Below are positions 7,910 through 14,034 of a stretch of DNA of 32,042 bases, in pieces. Source of the DNA: Actinomycetota bacterium (GTDB lineage: Bacteria; Actinomycetota; AC-67); the NCBI GenBank assembly GCA_020201525.1, contig JAIVGO010000008.1:1-32042 (forward strand). The letters are read 5' to 3'. Under the pieces are notes generated by a model. That model made no database searches. It was given only the letters and a program-made list of their open reading frames with translations, and was not told where the DNA came from. Positions within the stretch are counted from its first letter, which is position 1, and each line of letters opens with the position of its first letter. A program made the position numbers and the translations under genes.

Positions 7910-8989
7910 ATGGCCAGGACAATTAGTCTCGCAAATCAGAAAGGCGGCGTCGGAAAGACGACGACGACGATCAATCTCGGGGCCTCGTTGGCCGAGCTGG
8001 GGCAACGGGTGCTCCTCGTGGACTTCGACCCGCAGGGGGCGGCCACGGTTGGAGTGGGGCTCAATCCGAACGAGCTCGACATCACCATCTACAACCTGTT
8101 GCTAGACCGGGCGGTCGACGCCCCCATGGTGATCGCCAAGTCCCCGAAGGCAGGCGTCGACATCCTGCCGGCGAACATCGATTTGGCGGCAGCCGAGGTC
8201 GTCCTCGTTGGAGAGGTCGCGCGAGAACAGGCACTCGGGCGCGCCTTGAAGCCGGTCCAGGATGAGTACGACTTCATTCTCATCGACTGCCCGCCCTCGC
8301 TCGGGCTGCTGACGGTCAACGCGCTCACGGCGTCCCATTCGGTGATCATCCCAATGGAGTGCGAGTTCTTCGCGCTCCGCGGAATGGCACTCCTCGTCGA
8401 CACGATCGAGAAGGTTCAGGAGCGGCTTAACCCTGAACTCAAGATTGAGGGTATCGTAGCCACGATGTACGACGGCCGCACATTGCACTCCCGGGAGGTT
8501 TTGGAGCGAGTCCGGGAGGCGTTCGGCAACCGGCTGTTCAAGACTGCCATCACCCGGACGATCCGCTTCGCCGAGGCGCCCGTCGCCGGCGAGTCGATCC
8601 TCACATACGCCGCGGCCTCATCCGGGGCCGCTCAGTACCGTGCCCTTGCCAAGGAGGTGCTTGGATTTGACCATCAAGAGAGCGAGCTTACCGCGAGCGG
8701 ACGAGCTCTTCCGATCGACGACGCCGCCGCCCGGCTCGACTTCGGAGGAAGAAACGAGCCCTCAGGAGAGCCGGTCCGCGCCGGAGGCATATCCGGAGAT
8801 GCCGTCGATCCAGGAGAGCCCTTCACAGGCCACTCAGGGCCCGCAGACGCTGGCAGAGCCCCGGATGGCGGGATCGATAACACCGTTGCCGAGCCAGCCG
8901 ATACAGGCGAGTCCGATGGAAACTCAGCCACAGATCGATCAATCACCACGTCGATTGAGAGCGAAATCGACTCGTCGATCAGTCGATAA
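7910..8989 (+). CDS. parA: ParA-family ATPase with a long C-terminal tail
   Basis: ATG 7910 is preferred because GAGAGGG (7894-7900) lies nine bases upstream; GTG 7904 is possible. The first 253 residues form a standard ParA/Soj ATPase: deviant Walker A KGGVGKTTT (Lys11, Lys16), DFDPQG (Asp40), Walker B FILIDCPPS (Asp126), and the core ending at AKEVLGFD. There is no N-terminal helix-turn-helix, as in short (type Ib-like) ParA proteins and chromosomal Soj. A tail of about 106 residues (254-359), rich in Gly, Ser, Asp and Glu, follows and looks disordered. It is encoded in DNA that also encodes the next protein in another frame (8667-8989). The orthologous position in mycobacteria is Rv1708, before scpA. 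Identity is firm; the reality of the tail is uncertain. Confidence 0.9.
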   Translation: MARTISLANQKGGVGKTTTTINLGASLAELGQRVLLVDFDPQGAATVGVGLNPNELDITIYNLLLDRAVDAPMVIAKSPKAGVDILPANIDLAAAEVVLVGEVAREQALGRALKPVQDEYDFILIDCPPSLGLLTVNALTASHSVIIPMECEFFALRGMALLVDTIEKVQERLNPELKIEGIVATMYDGRTLHSREVLERVREAFGNRLFKTAITRTIRFAEAPVAGESILTYAAASSGAAQYRALAKEVLGFDHQESELTASGRALPIDDAAARLDFGGRNEPSGEPVRAGGISGDAVDPGEPFTGHSGPADAGRAPDGGIDNTVAEPADTGESDGNSATDRSITTSIESEIDSSISR

Positions 8990-9233
8990 ATCGCTACAGA
9001 TACAAGTCCCCAGAGCGGGAAGCGGCCGGCAGACGCACGAGGAGAAGGTTACGTTCTACTGCACCCGCGAGGAGCTACTGGCGCTCGAGCGGGCACGGCT
9101 CGCGCTCCGCGAATACGGGACGAGCGTCGACCGCGGGCGTATCGTTCGCGAGGCACTATCGATCACGCTCGAAGATCTCGACCGATCAGGCGCCGATTCG
9201 CTGCTTCTCGAGCGGCTCATCGACCGTGATTAA
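8667..9233 (+). CDS. Ribbon-helix-helix-like DNA-binding protein, candidate ParB-like partner of ParA
   Basis: Start chosen at TTG 8667, nine bases after AAGGAGG (8651-8657), a strong ribosome site embedded in parA; upstream codons in this frame lie within the conserved parA core. The 188-residue product has a basic N-terminus (MTIKRASLPRADELF), a long Pro/Ser/Gln-rich linker (about 18-95), a basic stretch (95-125) and a C-terminal region of about 45 residues predicted as strand-helix-helix (KVTFYCT, then REELLALERARLALREYG, then DRGRIVREALSITLEDL). That order fits Arc/MetJ/CopG-type proteins. Small ParA ATPases often pair with such proteins, so a segregation role is a reasonable inference. 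I do not recognise a named family. It overlaps parA by 323 bases in the +1 frame. Confidence 0.75.
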   Translation: MTIKRASLPRADELFRSTTPPPGSTSEEETSPQESRSAPEAYPEMPSIQESPSQATQGPQTLAEPRMAGSITPLPSQPIQASPMETQPQIDQSPRRLRAKSTRRSVDKSLQIQVPRAGSGRQTHEEKVTFYCTREELLALERARLALREYGTSVDRGRIVREALSITLEDLDRSGADSLLLERLIDRD

Positions 9234-9287
9234 GGATCTTTCCGGACACTCAACCTTTTCTTGAGACTTTGATTACCAGATATTGAC

Positions 9288-9947
9288 ATGACTACAATCT
9301 GGCGGCTGCTCGGTTTCGGAGGCGGGCTCTTTCTCGGGATGATCCTGCACGAGTACGTGCACGCCCGCGTCGCTCTGGCCATGGGGGATCGCAGCGGTAA
9401 AGCGTACGGGCGGGTGACCCCGAACCCGAAAGCGCACATCGACCCGGTCGGCACTGTCGTGATTCCGGCTCTGTTCCTGATCCCGATCCTCGTCGGCCAC
9501 CCCATCACTGGGTTCATCTTCGGCTATGCCAAGCCCGTCCCCGTGAACTACGGCACGTGGCGTGGCCAAAAGCGCGCCCCGCTCATCGTGGCCGCGGCCG
9601 GTCCGGCCACGAACTTCGCGATCGCGTTGCTGGCGGGGCTGGCCCTCAAGGCCACGATCGGGAGCGGTGCTGCCATACCGGGCTACACGATCGCTCTCGC
9701 CGGTATCCTCACCGTGAACTGCTTCCTCGCGGTCATCAACGCGCTGCCGATCCCGCCGCTGGACGGGTCCCGGGCGCTCGGGCTGTTTCTCTCTCCGCAG
9801 GCTGCCCACAGGATGGAGGAACTCGGCCAGTACTTCCTGCTCTTCCTGGTTGCACTGTTCCTCTTCTTCAGCCGCGTCATCCCGGCTCTCGTCGACCCGG
9901 TCTGTCGCGCCGCATCGTTCGGCTCGCTCATCGGATGTCCCTTGTAA
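9288..9947 (+). CDS. Site-2 protease family (M50) membrane metalloprotease
   Basis: A 219-residue integral membrane protein with the zinc-protease motif HEYVH (His21, Glu22, His25) in the first membrane helix and the second metal-ligand motif NALPIPPLDG (Asp159) in a later one. AGPATNFAIALLAG lies between them. This is the minimal rhomboid-sized S2P type (YwhC/SpoIVFB-like branch) without a PDZ domain. Members cleave substrates within the membrane; the substrate here is unknown. M50 genes of this type are frequently seen just before scpA in bacteria, and that is the case here. The gap before it (9234-9287) has only a weak hairpin (CTCAA/TTGAG), and no clear ribosome site precedes ATG 9288. 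Confidence 0.87.
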   Translation: MTTIWRLLGFGGGLFLGMILHEYVHARVALAMGDRSGKAYGRVTPNPKAHIDPVGTVVIPALFLIPILVGHPITGFIFGYAKPVPVNYGTWRGQKRAPLIVAAAGPATNFAIALLAGLALKATIGSGAAIPGYTIALAGILTVNCFLAVINALPIPPLDGSRALGLFLSPQAAHRMEELGQYFLLFLVALFLFFSRVIPALVDPVCRAASFGSLIGCPL

Positions 9948-9959
9948 GCGCGGCCTTCG

Positions 9960-9988
9960 TTGGTTGCGGCAGGCAAGAGCATTAGACT
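9960..9988 (+). promoter_or_regulatory. Candidate promoter of scpA (leaderless type)
   Basis: TTGGTT (9960-9965) and TAGACT (9983-9988) are 17 bases apart. The -10 box ends eight bases before the scpA ATG (9997) and there is no Shine-Dalgarno sequence, so the transcript would begin at or next to the start codon. Confidence 0.5.
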
Positions 9989-9996
9989 GCGACGCA

Positions 9997-10764
9997 ATGA
10001 CGTATCAGGTGAAGATCGAGGTTTTCGAGGGGCCCTTCGATCTTCTGTTGCATCTCATCGCAAAGCGCGAGCTCGACATATACGAGGTGTCGCTCGCCGC
10101 GATCACGGAGGAGTACCTCGATCACCTGAAGCACATGAGCGAGCTCGACCTCGAGGTGGCAACCGAGTTCCTCGTTGTCGCCGCGACCCTCATCGAAATC
10201 AAGGCCGCGCGCCTCCTTCCCGGACCGCCGCGAGACGACGAGGATCTGCTCGCGCTGTCCGAGCGTGACGTGCTGATCGCTCGCTTGCTCGAATACCGCG
10301 CGTTCAAGGATGCGGCCGGGCGCTTCACGGAGATGATCGAGGCGAACGAAGGCTACGCGGGTCGCTCGGCCGGCCCCGGCGGCGATTTCGCTCACTTGAT
10401 TCCCGACGTGCTGGCGAAAGTTTCGCCGCAGCGGCTTGCCGACCTTGCCGTGCGCGCGCTCACGCCGGTGGAAGAGCCGCGTATCGACCTGTCGCACATC
10501 ACGCCGATCCGGGTCTCAGTGGGCGACGCCGCGAAAGCGATAGGCGAGATGCTGCGCGATCAAGGGCGTTCCACGTTTCGCATGCTGACCCAAGGAAAGG
10601 CGCACCGGCTGGAGATCATCGTTTCGTTTCTCGCACTGCTCGAGCTCGTGAAGCGCGGCTATGCGGACGTCGTGCAAGGAGACGGGTTCGGAGAGATCGA
10701 GGCAACGTGGATCGCGCCGGCGGGCACGTCGCTCGAAGGACTGGAGACGGAGGACGAGTGGTGA
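9997..10764 (+). CDS. scpA: Segregation and condensation protein A (kleisin)
   Basis: Start at ATG 9997, giving the standard opening VKIEVFEGPFDLLLHLI; the frame is open upstream but that part is inside the M50 gene. The 255-residue product has the N-terminal SMC-neck-binding helices (1-80, including FLVVAATLIEIKAARLLP), a variable acidic middle, and a C-terminal winged helix (about 185-240). ScpA bridges the SMC heads and binds ScpB, forming the bacterial condensin that compacts and segregates the chromosome. The stop overlaps the scpB start by GTGA. A TAGACT box lies eight bases upstream, so scpA may also be transcribed separately from parA. smc itself is not in the window. Confidence 0.95.
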   Translation: MTYQVKIEVFEGPFDLLLHLIAKRELDIYEVSLAAITEEYLDHLKHMSELDLEVATEFLVVAATLIEIKAARLLPGPPRDDEDLLALSERDVLIARLLEYRAFKDAAGRFTEMIEANEGYAGRSAGPGGDFAHLIPDVLAKVSPQRLADLAVRALTPVEEPRIDLSHITPIRVSVGDAAKAIGEMLRDQGRSTFRMLTQGKAHRLEIIVSFLALLELVKRGYADVVQGDGFGEIEATWIAPAGTSLEGLETEDEW

Positions 10765-11303
10765 GCGAGCTGGCACGAATTCTCGAGGCGATATTGTTCG
10801 TCACCGAAGAGCCGATTCCGCTGACCGATCTCGCTCAGGTGACCGAAGAGCCGAAAACGCGCGTCGAGGAAACGCTGCGCTCCCTCGCCACAGAACTGGA
10901 AGATTCGGGCCGGGGCCTCGTTTTGCGCGAAGTCGGCGGCGGATGGCGCATGTATACGCATCCGGACGCCGCGCCGTACGTCGAGCGGTACGTCATGTCG
11001 GTGCAACAGCCACGTCTGACGCAAGCCGCGCTCGAGACTCTGGCAATCGTCGCGTACAAGCAGCCGGTCACGCGCCAACAAATCGCATCGATCCGCGGCG
11101 TCGATTCCGACGGCGTCATTCGCACGCTGCAGACGCGAGGGCTCGTGGAAGAGGTCGGGCAGGATCCCGGGCCCGGTCAGGCCGTGCTGTACGGCACCAG
11201 CACTCGGTTCCAAGAGCGACTCGGCCTTCGGACGCTCGACGATCTGCCGAAGATCGCGCATCTCCTGCCGGCCGAATCGGTCGCGAACGAGCTCGAGCCG
11301 TAG
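10761..11303 (+). CDS. scpB: Segregation and condensation protein B
   Basis: Start chosen at GTG 10761, which overlaps the scpA stop (GTGA); an adjacent GTG at 10758 is possible. The 180-residue protein is made of two winged helices. The first includes LARILEAILFVTEEPIPLTDLAQV, and the second includes LTQAALETLAIVAYKQPVTRQQIASIRGVDSDGVIRTL, the strongest family signature. ScpB binds ScpA as a dimer and regulates SMC loading. Length and order (scpA-scpB-rluB) are standard for actinobacteria. The stop TAG shares its G with the next gene's GTG. Confidence 0.95.
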   Translation: MSELARILEAILFVTEEPIPLTDLAQVTEEPKTRVEETLRSLATELEDSGRGLVLREVGGGWRMYTHPDAAPYVERYVMSVQQPRLTQAALETLAIVAYKQPVTRQQIASIRGVDSDGVIRTLQTRGLVEEVGQDPGPGQAVLYGTSTRFQERLGLRTLDDLPKIAHLLPAESVANELEP

Positions 11304-12352
11304 TGCCGCCGAGAAAACCTCAGCGCAGCGGCCGAAGTCGCACGACTGCAGCGAAATCCGCCGGAGCCCCGCGTGGCAGCGACGCGCCGGAGCGGCGCGA
11401 CCCGCCGCCTGGACGCAGTGGTTCGTCCAAACGCGCGAGCGTCAAGGGGTCGGGTGCTGCAAGAGCACTCAAGGGATCGAGTAAGGCAGCAGCGGCCGGC
11501 ACATCCCGCGGCACGGCAAAGAACCCGACGGCCAAGCGCTCGCGCGTAACCCCCGGCCGCAAGACGACGCCGGCGCCGCAACCACTCGCGCCTCGCCGCG
11601 AGCCTCCCGCGCCCACCCGACCTGCCTCCGGGGAAGGGGAGCGTTTGCAAAAGGTCATGGCCGCCGCGGGGATCGCATCCCGGCGCGCATCCGAAGACCT
11701 GATTGCCGCCGGACGCGTCTCAGTCGACGGACGGGTGATTACCGAGCTGGGAACACGCGTCGACAAGGCGACGGCGCGTATCGAGGTCGACGGGCGTCGC
11801 ATTGCTGTGGATCCGGAACGCCGGTATCTCCTCATGAACAAGCCGGCAGCCGTGGTTACGACGGCGCGCGACGAGCTCGGTCGCAAAACTGTTCTCGACC
11901 TCCTCCCTCCCGGCCCGCGCGTCTATGCGGTCGGCCGGCTGGACGCCGACACCCAAGGGCTCCTCTTGCTGACAAATGACGGCGAGCTCGCCCACCGATT
12001 GGCGCATCCGCGATACGGCATCGATCGCGTGTACCTCGCCGAAGTTGCCGGCCGCCTCACCAAAGAAGCGGCCGACCGTTTGCGGGCCGGCGTTCGTCTC
12101 GACGACGGAACCGCCCGGGCGGTGTCGGTTCGGGTGACCGGCTCGGCGAAAGGACGGAGCCAAGTCGAGATCGTGATGCGCGAAGGGCGCAAGAGAGAGG
12201 TACGAAGGATGCTCGAAGCCGTCGGCAACCCGGTCACCGGCCTCGTCCGCACCTCGTTCGGGCCGATCCGACTCGGCGGGCTGCCGGTGGGACGAATCCG
12301 GGAGCTGTCCCCGGAAGAGGTCGGAGATTTGCAGCGCCTGGTCGGGCTCTGA
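11303..12352 (+). CDS. rluB: 23S rRNA pseudouridine synthase RluB with a long basic N-terminal extension
   Basis: GTG 11303 overlaps the scpB stop (TAGTG) and is the likely start, giving 349 residues. Residues 1-113 form a low-complexity tail rich in Lys, Arg, Ser, Ala and Pro that is probably disordered and RNA-binding. An S4 domain starts at about Arg114 (RLQKVMAAAGIASRRASEDLI). The pseudouridine synthase domain carries catalytic Asp214 in GRLDADTQGLLLLTNDG. RsuA/RluB-type enzymes modify uridines in rRNA (E. coli RluB: U2605 of 23S). The M. tuberculosis homologue Rv1711 is about 254 residues and lacks this tail. A later start would remove the tail, but none has a clear ribosome site. Confidence 0.9.
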   Translation: MPPRKPQRSGRSRTTAAKSAGAPRGSDAPERRDPPPGRSGSSKRASVKGSGAARALKGSSKAAAAGTSRGTAKNPTAKRSRVTPGRKTTPAPQPLAPRREPPAPTRPASGEGERLQKVMAAAGIASRRASEDLIAAGRVSVDGRVITELGTRVDKATARIEVDGRRIAVDPERRYLLMNKPAAVVTTARDELGRKTVLDLLPPGPRVYAVGRLDADTQGLLLLTNDGELAHRLAHPRYGIDRVYLAEVAGRLTKEAADRLRAGVRLDDGTARAVSVRVTGSAKGRSQVEIVMREGRKREVRRMLEAVGNPVTGLVRTSFGPIRLGGLPVGRIRELSPEEVGDLQRLVGL

Positions 12353-12383
12353 CGAAACTCTCGGTGAGGGACCCTGCGGCGGC

Positions 12384-12389
12384 TATCAT
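12384..12389 (+). promoter_or_regulatory. Candidate -10 box of aroH (leaderless type)
   Basis: TATCAT ends eight bases before the aroH ATG (12398) and there is no Shine-Dalgarno sequence between. The gap after rluB is 45 bases. The -35 position is not convincing. Confidence 0.4.
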
Positions 12390-12397
12390 CAGCACTC

Positions 12398-12766
12398 ATG
12401 GCTGAGCGAATACGGGCGATCCGCGGCGCCACGACGCTGGACGAGGACACGAAAGACCAGGTAATCGACCGCACGGGTGATTTGCTCCAGGCCATTTTCG
12501 ACCGAAATCGGATCGAGAAGGCGGACGTTGTCAGCATGATCTTTACAGCGACCGGAGATGTAAGGGCGGAGTTTCCGGCGGCGGCCGCGCGGCAGATCGG
12601 CCTCAGTCACGTCCCACTTCTGTGCGCGCGCGAGCTGGACGTCCAAGACGGCGTCCCCCTGTGCATTCGCGTGATGATCCATGTGTATCTCGATGTCGAG
12701 CCGGGTGAGATACGGCACGTCTATCTCGAACGAGCGAAACCGCTCCGGGCAGACCTTCCGCAATGA
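12398..12766 (+). CDS. aroH: Chorismate mutase, AroH class
   Basis: A 122-residue monofunctional chorismate mutase of the trimeric AroH (Bacillus subtilis) type, converting chorismate to prephenate. Active-site residues match: Arg9 in IRGATT, Cys76 and Glu79 in LLCARELDV, Arg91 in CIRVMIHV and Tyr109 in RHVYLE. It differs from the all-helical AroQ mutases typical of mycobacteria. The stop overlaps the tyrA start by ATGA, so mutase and prephenate dehydrogenase are co-translated. The block aroH-tyrA-aroA is inserted between rluB and cmk compared with M. tuberculosis. Confidence 0.94.
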   Translation: MAERIRAIRGATTLDEDTKDQVIDRTGDLLQAIFDRNRIEKADVVSMIFTATGDVRAEFPAAAARQIGLSHVPLLCARELDVQDGVPLCIRVMIHVYLDVEPGEIRHVYLERAKPLRADLPQ

Positions 12767-13860
12767 ACGTCGCGATCATTGGGACCGGGCTGATCGGCGG
12801 ATCGCTCGGGATGGCGCTCCGGGCCTTGCCGGAAGTACAGACGGTGACCGCATACGACCGGGATGCCGTGTCGGCTCGGCGGGCCGTCGAGCGTGGCGCC
12901 GCCGACCGAGTCGCCGGCTCTGCCGCCGAAGCATGCCGCGGCGCCGACGTTGTCTTCGTTGCCACTCCCGTTGGGGCGATCACGAGCGCCCTCGCCGAAT
13001 GCGTCGACGCGGTTCAAGACCGGATCATACTGTCAGATGTTGGGAGCACTAAATCTCGAGTAGTACGTGAGGCCGATCGGCTGATCGCGTCGAAAAAGGG
13101 AATTTCGTTCATCGGTGGGCACCCGATGGCAGGCTCAGAGCACGAAGGCGTAGAGGCTGCACGCGCGGATCTGTTCGAGGGGGCTTGGTGGGTGCTCACG
13201 CCATCCGACACCGTGAATACGTCCGCTTACCAGACTCTCCACCGGATTCTGTCGGCGATCGGAGCCCGAGTGATGGCGTTGGAGGCGAGCCGCCACGACG
13301 AGCTGATGGCCGTCATCAGCCACTTGCCGCAGCTCACAGCGACGACGCTCATGAACTTGGCGGCGGAGAAAGGTCGCGAGCACGGCGGCCTGTTGGCGCT
13401 GGCCGCAGGGGGATTTCGTGACGTCACCCGCGTCGCGGCGAGTAACCCGGAACTGTGGGTCGAGATATGCATTGAGAATCGCGACGCGATTGCGGCCGAG
13501 CTGAAGGAGTTCGCAGAACGCCTCCTAAGTCTCCACCAATCCTTGAAGGATTCCGATACGGAGCGATTGCAGAAGGAACTGATCACTGCGCGTGATGCAA
13601 GACGCGCTCTCGGTAAGAAAGAGATCGCCGGCGACCTTTTCGACGTCGAGCTCGAGATTCCCGACCGCCCCGGTGTCCTGGCCGATGTGACTCGACTCGT
13701 GGGAGAGCAGGGCATCAACATCGAGGACATCGGCATCTCACATGCAGCGGAAGGGGGCCGTGGCAGCCTCCGTATCTGCATCGCCGGTGATGATGAATCG
13801 CAAAAGGTAGAAAGAGCTTTGTCGAAGCAAGGCTTTAGCGTTCAAAGGATTCGGCTATAA
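12763..13860 (+). CDS. tyrA: Prephenate dehydrogenase with C-terminal ACT domain
   Basis: A 365-residue protein. The NAD-binding Rossmann loop is GTGLIGGSLG (7-16). The catalytic domain has SDVGSTKS (91-98), GGHPMAGSEHEG with His120, and His187 in SHLPQL. A C-terminal ACT domain (about 290-365: DVELEIPDRPGVLADVTRLVGEQGINIEDI) probably binds tyrosine for feedback control. The enzyme oxidises and decarboxylates prephenate to 4-hydroxyphenylpyruvate in tyrosine synthesis. The start ATG overlaps the aroH stop. It is followed directly by a small AT-rich open frame (13861) before aroA. Confidence 0.95.
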   Translation: MNVAIIGTGLIGGSLGMALRALPEVQTVTAYDRDAVSARRAVERGAADRVAGSAAEACRGADVVFVATPVGAITSALAECVDAVQDRIILSDVGSTKSRVVREADRLIASKKGISFIGGHPMAGSEHEGVEAARADLFEGAWWVLTPSDTVNTSAYQTLHRILSAIGARVMALEASRHDELMAVISHLPQLTATTLMNLAAEKGREHGGLLALAAGGFRDVTRVAASNPELWVEICIENRDAIAAELKEFAERLLSLHQSLKDSDTERLQKELITARDARRALGKKEIAGDLFDVELEIPDRPGVLADVTRLVGEQGINIEDIGISHAAEGGRGSLRICIAGDDESQKVERALSKQGFSVQRIRL

Positions 13861-14034
13861 ATGTCTTCATGTACTAGTCGACAAATCGATATCCTCACTC
13901 CGCGCCGGACACAGGTCCAGCAGTGTCATGAGGATTGGGAGATCGTTGACAAGAGGATTAGCGGCTCTATCTCTCAATATATTTATCGATTTATTGCTTC
14001 GGTGATAAATCATTCAAGGGCCCAATCCCTTTGA
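13861..14034 (+). CDS. Possible 57-residue small ORF between tyrA and aroA, in an AT-rich gap
   Basis: An open frame starts with ATG immediately after the tyrA stop and ends at TGA 14032-14034, overlapping the aroA start TTG (14031-14033) by the TTGA pattern common in this window. It would encode 57 residues (MSSCTSRQIDILTPRR at the start), with no recognisable domain. Against it: third codon positions are only about 45% GC, far below the neighbouring genes, and no ribosome site is visible because the ATG abuts the tyrA stop. The stretch also holds two TCGAYAAAT-type half-sites (13878 forward; 13981 reverse) and a weak hairpin (AAGGG/CCCTT) over the aroA start. It may equally be a regulatory leader. 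Confidence 0.3.
   Translation: MSSCTSRQIDILTPRRTQVQQCHEDWEIVDKRISGSISQYIYRFIASVINHSRAQSL

Noticed and set aside
9251..9267. Small hairpin CTCAA/TTGAG before the M50 gene
   Set aside because: The stem is only five AT-rich pairs and lacks a proper T run, so I do not call a terminator.
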